A DNA stretch of 64,000 nt from Trifolium pratense (GCF_020283565.1 NC_060059.1:26981838-27045837); one strand, 5' to 3'; numbered from the stretch's first letter, positions 44,516-56,881 are shown. Program-made: numbers and translations. Notes: generated by a model from the sequence alone, not told the origin.

Positions 44516-46856
44516 GGCTGCTAATTTAGACCCAGTTGGGTCTAAATTAGCAAGGTGCACCTTTTGAGTTGGACAAAAATACCCATTTTTTAATTTTTTG
44601 GAAGAATAGAGCAACAGGGGCATTTCTGTAATTTTACGCAACAGTACACGCACCCCCCACTTCTTTTTCCCCCCCCAGGACACGTGGCAGCGTGTTAGTG
44701 GCCAAAAGCAGCGCGCGTGCATCACACGCACCGACAGACGCGCGTGGTAGTTGCTTGATGACGCGGAGAGAGAAATTTCTGAAAAAGGCAGGCCACGTGT
44801 CATGATCTGATTGGCTGCGTTAATTTTTTTCCATTTTATACTTTAAACTCGATTATTTCGTCGTAAATTAATTTTTTATTTTTTAATTTTTATACCAAAA
44901 TTCATAATTTTTTTTTCTCTACAAATAGAGACTTGGTTTGTTTGATTTGGACACCGAAAAAAAAACGCAATTTTTCACTACTTTAAACTCGATTATTTCG
45001 TCGTAAATTAATTTTTTATTTTTTATTTTTTATACCAAAATTCATAATTTTTTTTTCTGTACAAATAGAGACTTGGTTCGTTTGATTTGGACACAGAAAA
45101 AAAAAACCCAATTTTTCACTACCTTAATCTCATCAAATAACTAATAATCAACTTACTGAAACCATTTTACCAGTAAAATGGTTTCAGTTTACAACTCTCT
45201 GAAACCATTCTACCAGATAAATGGTTTCAGAAGCAAACACAATTAATAAATTACTCACTGAAACCATTCTACCAGTAAAATGGTTTCAGAATACAACTAT
45301 GTGCAACCATTCTACAAGCTAAATGGTTTCAGAAGCAAATAACTAATAATCAACTTACTGAAACCATTTTACCAGGAAAATGGTTTCAGATTACAACTCT
45401 CTGAAACCATTCTACCAGATAAATGGTTTCAGAAGCAAACACAATTAATAAATTACTCACTGAAACCATTCTACCAGTAAAATGGTTTCAGAATACAACT
45501 ATGTGCAACCATTCTACAAGCTAAATGGTTTCAGAAGCAAATAACTAATAATCAACTTACTGAAACCATTCTACCAGCAAAATGGTTTCAGATTACAACT
45601 CTCTGAAACCATTGTACCAGATAAATGGTTTCAGAAGCAAACACAATTAATAAATTACTCACTGAAACCATTCTACCAGTAAAATGGTTTCAGAATACAA
45701 CTATGTGCAACCATTCTACAAGCTAAATGGTTTCAGAAGCAAATAACTAATAATCAACTTACTGAAACCATTCTACCAGCAAAATGGTTTCAGATTACAA
45801 CTCTCTGAAACCATTGTACCAGATAAATGGTTTCAGAAGCAAACACAATTAATAAATTACTCACTGAAACCATTCTACCAGTAAAATGGTTTCAGAATAC
45901 AACTATGTGCAACCATTCTACAAGCTAAATGGTTTCAGAAGCAAATAACTAGTAATCAACTTACTGAAACCATTCTACCAGCAAAATAGTTTCAGATTAC
46001 AACTCTCTGAAACCATTCTACCATATAAATGGTTTCAGAAGGATTTCGGTGTCCAAATCAAACGAACCAAGTCTCTATTTGTAGGAAAAAAAAATTATGA
46101 ATTTTGGTATAAAAAATAAAAAATAAAAAATTAATTTACGACGAAATAATCGAGTTTAAAGTAGTGAAAAATTGCGTTTTTTTTTTCGGTGTCCAAATCA
46201 AACGAACCAAGTCTCTATTTGTAGAGAAAAAAAAATTATGAATTTTGGTATAAAAAATAAAAAATTAATTTACGACGAAATAATCGAGTTTAAAGTAGTG
46301 AAAAATTGCGTTTTTTTTTCGGTGTCCAAATCAAACGAACCAAGTCTCTATTTGTAGAGAAAAAAAATTATGAATTTTGGTATAAAAAATAAAAAATAAA
46401 AAATTAATTTACGACGAAATAATCGAGTTTAAAGTATAAAATGAAAAAAATCACGCAGACCCATTCATATGCTGACATGTGGCTGCCTTTTTCAAAAGCA
46501 AAATTTTCTCTCTCCAGCATATAATCTAGTGTGGCGCAGACAAGATGATCTGATAGATCAGGATGATCTGGGCTGTCTGATTGATCAGACAGTCTTAATG
46601 AGATCACATCTTGGCTGTCTGATGGAAATCAACGGTCTGTAACCATGGTCCTTCCGTACGCGCGCGACACTGGATCCACGTCTATTAATTGTTTAAGAAG
46701 GTGGGGCGTGTGGTGTTATTTTTTTTTTATGTAAAATTACAGAAATGCCCCTGTTACTCTATTCTTTCAAAAATTAAAAGAATGGGTATTTTGGTCCAAC
46801 TCAAAAGGTGCACCTTGTTAACTTAGACCTAACTAGGGTCTAAGTTAGAAAACCCC
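44513..46856. mobile_element. Composite foldback-type element (2344 bp) with a central hairpin array
   Basis: Outer inverted ends GGGGGCTGCTAATTTAGACC and GGGGTTTTCTAACTTAGACC (right end inverted). They continue with shared GCAAGGTGCACCTTTTGAG and AGGGGCATTTCTGTAATT blocks for over 100 bp. Inside come a GC-rich part, AT-rich units of about 135 bp in two copies on the left (44841-45122) and three inverted copies on the right (46043-46438), and a central hairpin array (45158-46039). No protein is encoded. The design recalls modular foldback elements and Mutator-like MITEs. Confidence 0.8.
45158..46039. repeat. Array of 18 hairpins in a 202-bp higher-order repeat
   Basis: Each 30-bp hairpin is TGAAACCATT, a 10-bp middle such as CTACCAGTAA, then AATGGTTTCA. 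Four hairpin variants with their spacers form a 202-bp unit; the AAATAACTAATAATC spacer starts at 45135, 45337, 45539, 45741 and 45943. About 4.5 units are present. The fourth variant always reads TGCAACCATT, so its outermost stem has a mismatch. Confidence 0.92.
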
Positions 46857-46953
46857 TATATGGCTCATTAATAGCCACTGGATCAAAATAAAATCTAGGG
46901 ATAATAATGAGTATAACTATTTTAAAATTACATCGGTGTAATTTGATCTATCC

Positions 46954-47039
<86 letters not shown>

Positions 47040-49245
47040 AATATAAGATAAAAAAATGATATACTTAAAAATAGAAACAAAACAGATTATAGAATGAAAC
47101 AAAACAGAACAATCTATACTCATAAAAATAGCAATAAAATTGGATAATTTATCATTGATAATTAAAATCAAATTTATTCATTTAATAAGTTTTAAAAAAA
47201 ATAGTACAATAATTTCACTTATATTTTAACAATATAATAAATTTTTAAATATTTTATTTTAAATAAATTTTCTACCATAATATAATAACAAATTTAAATA
47301 TCAATTAAAATCCAATGACCCATGCGAATGTACGGGTCTTTAAATTAGTTGATTAAAAAAATTAACCGTCAATTTTTTTTTCGTTAGAATTAGTTGTCAA
47401 TTGTATTATTAATAAAATTTAGCCTTTTTAAAAAATAAAAATAAGACAGAGGCCTCATGATATAAATTTACCCGTATGGTGGGCCGTGGGTGGTTGGTTA
47501 TGTAATGCATTTCATATAAGGGAATATTTAATGATAAGGATAAATATTAGATAAATATTTAATGATACAGATAAATATTAGGTAAATATTAATGATGTAA
47601 ATTAATAATAGATGTGTCTGATGCTATATGGAGCCGAATGTGTCTTTGATGCATGTGCTACATGAGCTATGATATCGAGCCTTATAAAAATTGGGACCTA
47701 AAATAAAAATTATAGGTAATAGTGAGGGATTGTGAGTTACAAATGAAGGATTGTAGAGTTCAAATATTTGAGATTCTCTTTATTCTAAAATGAAAAATTT
47801 ATTAGTTATAGAATGTCTTAAAAGAGATTGTTCTATTTTTAGATGATTATAACTAGTTGTGAGATGTGTTTGATAGATTCTCTTGTTTATCAATCTTTTT
47901 TATATTAATGAAAAAATGATTATTTTTTAGTGTTATTGATGTTAATTTTAATTTAAATCGTTGATAATTCTTTGAATTTTTTTGCACTTTTTTTTATTAG
48001 AGCCTATTTTTAATAATCCCGCAGGGCCTCCAAAAAATTGTAGATGCCACTGTATACAACTAATGAGTGATCTCTTCATTGTTAGTATGCCATATTTTTA
48101 TAAATCATGCACATTTCGTTTTAATAGTAAAATAATCTTGAAACTATTTTTGCAATCAAATGTTAATGATGATATCATGACTTATTTAAACTATTTTTAC
48201 AAATTATATGATATTCATCTTGTCACGTCAAATTCCTCCAATAAAACAAAATAATAAGGAACAAATTTATCCTTCTATAAACCTACTAAAATATCTTTAT
48301 TGAAAATGCTCTAAGAAAGCGGTGTATCCATACACGACAAGTAATTTTGTGGGTGCTCTAAACAGGCATAATGGACAGCTCTTCTGGTGAGATGTTGACG
48401 TAATTTGCGGTGGAGAAGAGCTTCAACCACGAAGAAGAAAAATACCTGAAAAATGTTAGCACTCTAATGCTATAGTCAATAACAACTCAACGAGAGAGTG
48501 TGTATGAGTTAAATATAATGTGTATATTGAGTGATTGCATATACATATTTATAGGCTAGGTCAAGCAAAGATATAATGAAGATAATTCTACTAAGTGAGT
48601 GGAATCCATAATAGTATCATGCATGAGACCTTAGTAGCTGTGGGGTCCTCCAATATAAGATAGAATATACTGTAGTTGTATTATTGATCTCAAGGTGTAT
48701 TGGACCTTCATCGTGATGAGCTTTGGCCAATCCAAAACAGAGGTTAAGATAGAATTCACATCTTGTGTGAAAAGAAATGACATTGAATAATATACCAAAA
48801 AAAAAAGGAAATGAAAGAATTTGACCATGTACAATATTTATATAATCATATAATCAATTTTGACAATTTTTTTTTATCAAATATAGTCTAGTGGCTTAAA
48901 TTCCACATTCTAAGGTGAATAAGTGAAAGTACTAGGATTTGAATCCTGGTCCGTGCATAACCATGAAATGTTAAACCAACGATTGTATTCAAAACAGCGT
49001 GAAATTGCATTCTAGAACATCAATGAATTTAGGTCTCTCGTAAAGTCTTTGTCATTTATTTATTTATTTTTTAAATGGTGGTTGTCATTTATTTTATTAC
49101 CTACAATTTATGGCTCAATTAGTCACATATATCCCACATCATCACACCTTAGTACTACTTGTGATTGTGAAGTGCGAACTACTTACTAGTGCTAGAGAAA
49201 GAACTTAAAAAAACAATTCTACTACTTACCATTCTCCATAGGCAC
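46857..49245. other. Non-coding part of duplication copy 1
   Basis: Includes a TA run of about 80 bp (46956-47035), a second copy of the 91-bp CTCATTAATAGCC flank (46864-46955), and a SINE-like piece (48884-48962). It also has a small open frame (47982-48254) that I do not consider coding. It would be the upstream region of the DUF247 fragment at 50640. Confidence 0.5.
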
Positions 49246-50604
49246 TGATGACGGATCGTCACACTCTCTAATCCATGCCTATTTTAGCAACATTAAATGC
49301 ATTTTAGTAGGTTTTAAGCAATAAATGTAAGAGAAATCTAATCATAAGCTTGATTACTTGTTTTGCAAGAAAACAGGAAAAATTGCAGGATATTGCTGAT
49401 TTTCACTACACTGGGGGCGTAGCCCATCACGCGCCGCGTGAATGGAGATCACAGGGAGCCAAGTTTTCACTTTGATCACGCGCGGCGTGACACCTGACCA
49501 CGCGCGGCGTGAAGCTTTGTTCAGGAATTGGATTGCTCTCTGACTTGATCACGCGCGGCGTAGTACTTGACCACGCGCGGCGTGAAGAGAAGAGGAACAA
49601 CTACGCCGGGGGCGTGGAGCTATCACGCGCGGCGTGAAGATGGCAGAGCTGAAGATCAGAGACCTCAGATTGGATCACGCGCCACGTGATACCGTTACAC
49701 GCGCGGCGTCGTTGAAGAAATTGCAACCACGCGCGGCGTGATAGATCTGACGCGCGGCGTGGTTGCGATCATTATATAAGGATTCTGCATTTTTCTGTTA
49801 AAAGGGTTGGAAAATTCTGCAATATTCATCTATTCTCTGATTTTGGAAGCATCAAGATCCAGATCAAGGACTCCATAGGATAGCTCCGAGCACCTCAATA
49901 GCATGGATTCTCAAGCCATGAAGTTGAAGCGAGGACGCGAACGAAGCAACATGAGGAGCTAAGCTTCTTTTGGAGGTAGGATCTAGGATACTCTAGGATG
50001 TAGATGAATCAATTGTGATCTGCTATATGTAAGAATGTACTCTGTTCATGTGTTTACTCAATGCAAATCTATTCTTAATGCTTTATAATCCTTCATTAGT
50101 GTTGTAATGATTTCGAGTTAAGTCACGTGCGAGAGTATTGATTTAATTTCTGAACTGAATTTCATTGAGCACTCGAGTGTTTCCGGTCGAGAGATTGAGA
50201 CATAGAGTGTAGCGAACGATCGACGCGCTTTCATATCATTCGTTGTAGGTAGCTTCCGCCCGAGAGATCGGGGGAGTATCGACAACGAATAGAGTGGATT
50301 TTGACAAGAGATTGCGATTCACTAATTTGTTGATCCAGTTGTGAACACTTGAGTAGATTCCTATAATGTAGTAGATTGCATGTGGTTTAGCTATAGACTA
50401 GGTGATTCCGATGATTGTACCTCGCTTTTCCATTATATCAAAGCACGTTTTCTAACAATTCATCACTCAACATACCCCCAATTTATGTGTATTTCTTGCA
50501 TAATGTTTATGAACACTATTAGACTAGTTTAATCACACAATCCCTGTGGATCGATATTTTTATTACTACGTGGTAATTCGTTCACTTGCGAAAATTATCC
50601 ATCA
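49246..50604 (+). mobile_element. Solo LTR, Athila/Tat-like (1359 bp)
   Basis: Starts TGATGACGGATCGTCACAC and ends TTATCCATCA, as LTRs of this group do. It is flanked by 5-bp GGCAC on both sides (49241-49245, 50605-50609), so it is a genuine solo LTR. It landed 31 bp upstream of the DUF247 ATG. It contains the GC hairpin array 49426-49762. Confidence 0.85.
49426..49762. repeat. GC-rich hairpin motif array in the Athila-like LTR
   Basis: About twelve copies of CACGCGCGGCGTG or close variants, such as TACGCCGGGGGCGTG, in otherwise unrelated sequence. The core folds as CACGC-GCG-GCGTG. Confidence 0.85.
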
Positions 50605-50639
50605 GGCACCAACACCACAACTATCTTCAATATTGTTGA

Positions 50640-51050
50640 ATGATGGCATCCCACACTACCCTTGAAGAAAAATTTGACGAGCTACAAAAAGCAGAGGAAA
50701 CACCCCAAATTTCAGCACCAAAGATACAAAAAGTGCCAGAGTATCTCAGAAACAGAAAAGAATTTAAGAAGTATTATTTACCCAGGTTGGTGTCAATAGG
50801 TCCTATCCATCATGGCAATGCAAATCTCAAGTTAGGAGAGAAGTACAAGCTTATGTGGGCAGCACAATACATCAAAAACACCAGACGCATTGCACAGGAT
50901 CTACACAAAAAAATTGTAGATAAAATTGATGAATTGAAGGGTCTTTTTGCCGAGGATGTTTTAACTGCTACCAGAGAGTCTCTAAAAGGCTTCAGTAGCC
51001 TTGACGAAAAGTTGTCATGGATTTTGTTCATAGATGGATGTTCTCTGCTG
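50640..51050 (+). pseudogene. DUF247 gene, 5' fragment (about 137 codons)
   Basis: Starts MMASHTTLEEKFDELQKAEE and is colinear with the intact gene at 36701: RVPE becomes KVPEYLRNRKEF, then YLPRLVSIGPIHHGNANLKL and WILFIDGCSLL. Homology stops exactly there and the DNA switches to a retrotransposon gag. The remaining two thirds and exon 2 are absent, so it cannot make a DUF247 protein. Confidence 0.88.
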
Positions 51051-52854
51051 TTCTTATGGAGCTAATCTGAATCAAGCATTTCCTCAAGATCAACATTTTG
51101 AACATCACCTTGAATCTTTTGAAGATACTCTTATCTTAGCCATGAAGATGACTCAAGGAAATTTTGAGGTGATGAAGGCAAATCAAGAAGTGTCAAGCAA
51201 ACGTCATGAAGCCTCCATCAAAAATCTCGAAAACCAAATGGGTCAATTAGCAAGGCAAGTCTCTTCTCTACAAACTCAAAGTAGATTTTGTGGAGACACC
51301 ACGGATCCTCGTAATGAAAGTTGTAATTCCATTAATTTGAGGAGTAGAGAAGTTTCATCACCGGAAGTAGTGGAGAATCCTACGAAGGATGAGAGTAAAA
51401 ATGGTGTAGTTGAAAAGATGAGGGATGGTGTAGTTGAAAATAGAAAAGAAAATAAGAAAGAAGAAAAAAATAAGGAAGAAAAAGCTTATGAGGGTGAAGT
51501 TGAAAAGAGAGTGGAGAATGAGTCTAGTGCCAAGAAAGGCAAGAAACCTCTTGTGAAGGACCCCAAGTTTCAAGTTCCTTCACCATATGCTAGAATGCCT
51601 TATCCTAGGATGAAGAGGGTCAAGAACCAAGACCTTGAAGTTTGTGGAGTGGTATCCGAATGTTTCAAAGTGGAAGTGCTAGAGGAAGTGGTAAAAGATG
51701 AGAAAGAAGAAGAGTGGGATCATGAGATTGAAATATTTCTTCAAAACTTGGATAACCCCCTAGAAGAGGAGAAAGAGCCAAAGGCGATGAAAAAGCCACC
51801 AGAATTAAAAGAACTTCCTCCTAAATGGAAGTATGTGTTTTTGGGTGGCGACTCTAGGAAACCCATGATCGTAAGTGATTTGCTCACTCCACTAGAAGAG
51901 AATGACTTGTTAAAAGAAGCGGAGAAAGTGAATGACGACCTAGGATGGGACTTGGATGGTGTGGTTCCTATCTATTGTTTGCACAAGATGGCCAAAGAAG
52001 AAGAGCCTGATCCGGTTGTCAATCCTCAAAAGTCTTCCATTCCAACATTGAAAGCTTCGGTGAAGAAAGGCTCTAAGAAACCTCCATCACGGTCTAGTAA
52101 GAAGGAAAGAACCAATTTGAAGACCGAAGAGAAGGACTTCAAGAAGTTTATGAAAGTGTTGAATCAGATTGAGATGGCTATACCATTGGTTGAGGCATTG
52201 GAGCAAATGCCAAGTTATGCAAAGTTTTTGAAGGAGCTGCTTACAAAGAAAAGAAAACCTCTAGATGATGAAATGGTAAGTATGACGGAAGAGTGCAGCG
52301 CCCTCATCCAACGGAAGCTACCTCAGAAAAAGAAAGATCCCGGGAGCTTTACAATTCCATGCTCTATTGGAACTCTCACTATTGAAAAGGCTTTGTGTGA
52401 TTTGGGTGCTAGCATAAATCTGATGCCGTTATCAATGATGAAAAAGATACCGGGAGCAATAGCACAACCGACAAAGATGAGTCTCTCTTTGGCGGATAGA
52501 TCGATTGTGCGCCCGGAAGGTATTCTCCATGATGTGTTGGTTAAGGTTGCTGGGTTTGTTTTTCCCGCAGATTTTGTGGTTTTAGACATGGAAGAAACTA
52601 GGGATTGGGAGCTCTTGCTCCTTGGTAGACCCTTCCTAGCAACTAGCCGAGCTTTGATCGATGTGGAAATGGGTGAGCTCATGTTGAGGACCGACGATCA
52701 GCAGGTCACATTCAATGTCTTCGACACAATGAAACTCCATGATGGCGACCCACAATGCTTAAGGATTCATGTTTATGATCACATTGTTAAAGATGCTCTT
52801 AAGTTACCTTGGAATGCACACTACTTGCCACATAGTGGCACCTTTTCTCCATAA
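51051..52854 (+). pseudogene. Athila/Tat-like Gag C-terminus and protease, joined to DUF247
   Basis: A long open frame of about 600 codons. It has NFEVMKANQEVSSKRHEASI, NLENQMGQLARQVSSLQ and NESCNSINLRSREV (gag tail). A charged Glu/Lys-rich stretch follows, then an aspartic protease with ALCDLGASINLMPLSMMK and LLLGRPFLATSRALIDVEMG. The frame is open but the gag N-terminus, reverse transcriptase and integrase are missing. It ends YLPHSGTFSP and TAA. The nearest ATG (51034) lies in the DUF247 part in a different frame, so the first few residues of any product would be chimeric. Confidence 0.85.
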
Positions 52855-53468
52855 CCCTTAGGGGCATGGAACGTCAAGCATCGGGACGTTAAACAAGCGC
52901 TGGTTGGGAGGCAACCCAACGGTTTCTGATGTTTTAGTTTGTTTTATTTTGAAGTATGTAGGTAGGTACGCAGCGGAAGCGAAGAATGGACCAAAACAGG
53001 GCAACACAGAACTAAACTACGCTGGGGGCGCAACATCATCACGCGCGGCGTAGTAGGAAAAATGAAAAAAAGATTTGAGAAATTTTAACTACGCGCGGCG
53101 TGGAAGGAGTCCACGCGCGGCGTAATTACTGGGAGTTGGAGTGTTCTCTGGTTAGTCATCACGCGCGACGTGGAAGGAGTTACGCGCGGCGTGACATGAT
53201 TGAGGAAGGTTCTTGACCGTTACAGTTTGTACTACGCGCGGCGTAGCAAGGGTCACGCGCAGCGTGGCTGCACAGGAAAACGTGTAAAATTTGAATTTCT
53301 TCCTCTTCCCAACCACTTCACCACCACCAACATCAATTCACTCGTAGTCTCACACGGTAAACTCCATTGTTAACCCTTTTTCATCTTCCAAACCTCTCCA
53401 ATTTCATCTCTAATCACTCCCAATCATCCCACTCCTTCACATTCACATACAACCCATTTCAATCTTCA
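52855..53468 (+). other. 3' untranslated spacer of the Athila-like element
   Basis: Begins with a conserved hairpin region (AACGTC/GACGTT, then GTTGGGAGGCAACCCAAC), known downstream of the ORF in this group. It then holds about eight GC hairpin motifs (53026-53265) and a C-rich, T-rich leader-like part. No 3' LTR follows; the duplication boundary cuts it. Confidence 0.65.
53026..53265. repeat. GC-rich hairpin motif array in the spacer
   Basis: About eight motifs, including TACGCGCGGCGTA and CACGCGCGACGTG. The outer base pair switches between C-G and T-A on both arms in some copies, keeping the stem. Confidence 0.8.
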
Positions 53469-55934
53469 TAAACGTCGGTAAATGTTTCTATTGAAAGAAA
53501 AAAAAATGTAATAAAAACAAAAGAAAAAAAGGAAAGAAAAGAAAGGAGGGTAAGAAGAATAAAAAGAAAGATTCTTTAATTTATTAATAGAATCTTGTGA
53601 TTTATAAGTGAGTGACTCATTAATAGCCACTGGATCAAAATAAAATCTAGGGATATTAATGAGTATAACTATTTTAAAATTACATCGGTGTAATTTGATC
53701 TATCCCCATATATATATATATATATAAAGAATATAAGATAAAAAAATGATATACTTAAAAATAGAAACAAAACAGATTATAGAATGAAACAAAACAGAAC
53801 AATCTATACTCATAAAAATAGCAATAAAATTGGATAATTTATCATTGATAATTAAAATCAAATTTATTCATTTAATAAGTTTTAAAAAAAATAGTACAAT
53901 AATTTCACTTATATTTTAACAATATAATAAATTTTTAAATATTTTATTTTAAATAAATTTTCTACCATAATATAATAACAAATTTAAATATCAATTAAAA
54001 TCCAATGACCCATGCGAATGTACGGGTCTTTAAATTAGTTGATTAAAAAAATTAACCGTCAATTTTTTTTTCGTTAGAATTAGTTGTCAATTGTATTATT
54101 AATAAAATTTAGCCTTTTTAAAAAATAAAAATAAGACAGAGGCCTCATGATATAAATTTACCCGTATGGTGGGCCGTGGGTGGTTGGTTATGTAATGCAT
54201 TTCATATAAGGGAATATTTAATGATAAGGATAAATATTAGATAAATATTTAATGATACAGATAAATATTAGGTAAATATTAATGATGTAAATTAATAATA
54301 GATGTGTCTGATGCTATATGGAGCCGAATGTGTCTTTGATGCATGTGCTACATGAGCTATGATATCGAGCCTTATAAAAATTGGGACCTAAAATAAAAAT
54401 TATAGGTAATAGTGAGGGATTGTGAGTTACAAATGAAGGATTGTAGAGTTCAAATATTTGAGATTCTCTTTATTCTAAAATGAAAAATTTATTAGTTATA
54501 GAATGTCTTAAAAGAGATTGTTCTATTTTTAGATGATTATAACTAGTTGTGAGATGTGTTTGATAGATTCTCTTGTTTATCAATCTTTTTTATATTAATG
54601 AAAAAATGATTATTTTTTAGTGTTATTGATGTTAATTTTAATTTAAATCGTTGATAATTCTTTGAATTTTTTTGCACTTTTTTTTATTAGAGCCTATTTT
54701 TAATAATCCCGCAGGGCCTCCAAAAAATTGTAGATGCCACTGTATACAACTAATGAGTGATCTCTTCATTGTTAGTATGCCATATTTTTATAAATCATGC
54801 ACATTTCGTTTTAATAGTAAAATAATCTTGAAACTATTTTTGCAATCAAATGTTAATGATGATATCATGACTTATTTAAACTATTTTTACAAATTATATG
54901 ATATTCATCTTGTCACGTCAAATTCCTCCAATAAAACAAAATAATAAGGAACAAATTTATCCTTCTATAAACCTACTAAAATATCTTTATTGAAAATGCT
55001 CTAAGAAAGCGGTGTATCCATACACGACAAGTAATTTTGTGGGTGCTCTAAACAGGCATAATGGACAGCTCTTCTGGTGAGATGTTGACGTAATTTGCGG
55101 TGGAGAAGAGCTTCAACCACGAAGAAGAAAAATACCTGAAAAATGTTAGCACTCTAATGCTATAGTCAATAACAACTCAACGAGAGAGTGTGTATGAGTT
55201 AAATATAATGTGTATATTGAGTGATTGCATATACATATTTATAGGCTAGGTCAAGCAAAGATATAATGAAGATAATTCTACTAAGTGAGTGGAATCCATA
55301 ATAGTATCATGCATGAGACCTTAGTAGCTGTGGGGTCCTCCAATATAAGATAGAATATACTGTAGTTGTATTATTGATCTCAAGGTGTATTGGACCTTCA
55401 TCGTGATGAGCTTTGGCCAATCCAAAACAGAGGTTAAGATAGAATTCACATCTTGTGTGAAAAGAAATGACATTGAATAATATACCAAAAAAAAAAGGAA
55501 ATGAAAGAATTTGACCATGTACAATATTTATATAATCATATAATCAATTTTGACAATTTTTTTTATCAAATATAGTCTAGTGGCTTAAATTCCACATTCT
55601 AAGGTGAATAAGTGAAAGTACTAGGATTTGAATCCTGGTCCGTGCATAACCATGAAATGTTAAACCAACGATTGTATTCAAAACAGCGTGAAATTGCATT
55701 CTAGAACATCAATGAATTTAGGTCTCTCGTAAAGTCTTTGTCATTTATTTATTTATTTTTTAAATGGTGGTTGTCATTTATTTTATTACCTACAATTTAT
55801 GGCTCAATTAGTCACATATATCCCACATCATCACACCTTAGTACTACTTGTGATTGTGAAGTGCGAACTACTTACTAGTGCTAGAGAAAGAACTTCAAAA
55901 AACAATTCTACTACTTACCATTCTCCATAGGCAC
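53469..55934. repeat. Large tandem duplication, copy 2 (non-coding part)
   Basis: Nearly identical to 44241-44512 joined to 47036-49245. The few differences include ggataataat/ggatattaat and one fewer T in a T run. The foldback element and its extra 91-bp flank are absent. The SINE-like piece recurs at 55572-55650. It contains no gene that I accept. Confidence 0.85.
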
Positions 55935-56111
55935 TGATGACGGATCGTCACACTCTCTAATCCATGCCTATTTTAGCAACATTAAATGCATTTTAGTAGG
56001 TTTTAAGCAATAAATGTAAGAGAAATCTAATCATAAGCTTGATTACTTGTTTTGCAAGAAAACAGGAAAAATTGCAGGATATTGCTGATTTTCACTACGC
56101 TGGGGGCGTAG
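55935..56111 (+). mobile_element. Truncated copy of the Athila-like solo LTR
   Basis: Same GGCAC TGATGACGG start as at 49246, so the LTR was already in place before the duplication. It is cut after 177 bp, inside GGGGGCGTAG, by the Tekay-like element starting at 56112. Confidence 0.85.
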
Positions 56112-56881
56112 TGTAACGACCCAATTTTCAAAATTATTATTTTTATATGTTAAAATATTTTATTGAACGAGGCATTTTAAATAAGTCAATACTTTAGTTA
56201 TTTATCGAATACTTTAGTTCTTAGGCGAGTAGTGAGAGTTAACTTGAATTGGGCCAAGCCAATGGGCTTGAGGCCCAATGGGCCTTGTGAGCATAGTGGG
56301 GGGCGCCCATATGGCCAAAGAGGGAGAGAGAACATTCATTTTTCTCATGTTCTTATGAGTTCTTGAGAGAAGGGAGAGCTTGGGAGCTAGGGCAAGAAGA
56401 GAGTGAGGAGAATCAAGATCAAATCTTCGTATTTTCTTCGAATCCAGGTATGAGAGTAGTTTCCTTAATCGTGGGTGATCCGAGGAAGGGGAGAATGTCG
56501 ATTTCTCCTCACCCGAACTTCCTCCACCCCATTTTCGTTTTGGATGGGAATGGATTTTCTTGATGAAAATCGTTCCTAAGGTTCTTAATATGTTTAACAT
56601 GCTTTTAACATGATTAATGAACGAAAATAATGCATAAAAACGAGTTTTATAACAGATTAAACTCAAGAACTTTGTGTTCTTGAGAGTTTTGATGAAAAAG
56701 TGTCAATCCTTACTTTTTCGATGTTTAAGAGGTAGATCTGAGAAATGGACTGTCCTTTTGTGTTTATCTATGTTTGTTATATGTGAATACAAACTCTTTT
56801 GGGATTTATAACATGAAAAATGGGATTTCTGGGTGATTTGGTGTAGAAATCGCAAGTTTTGAACTGTCCTGACAGGAAGGG

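Larger units (their letters stand above)
44241..53468. repeat. Large tandem duplication, copy 1
   Basis: Starts TAAACGTCGGTAAATG. It contains in order the foldback element, non-coding DNA, a solo Athila-like LTR, a DUF247 fragment, a gag-protease ORF and a spacer. Copy 2 starts at 53469 with the same bases and is nearly identical up to 56111, where it is cut by another element. Copy 2 lacks the foldback element. Confidence 0.85.

Noticed and set aside
45158..46039. CRISPR-like array of regularly spaced 30-bp palindromic repeats
   Set aside because: Plant nuclear context, spacers are themselves repeated with a 202-bp period, no cas genes, and the array sits inside a foldback element.
47982..48254. 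90-codon frame repeated identically at 54672-54944
   Set aside because: The identity comes from the recent large duplication; low-complexity, no domain, no codon bias.
49246..51065. An Athila-like retrotransposon that captured a host DUF247 fragment between its LTR and gag
   Set aside because: GGCAC flanks the LTR on both sides, so it is a solo LTR inserted upstream of a pre-existing DUF247 copy. The gag was joined to DUF247 by a separate event.
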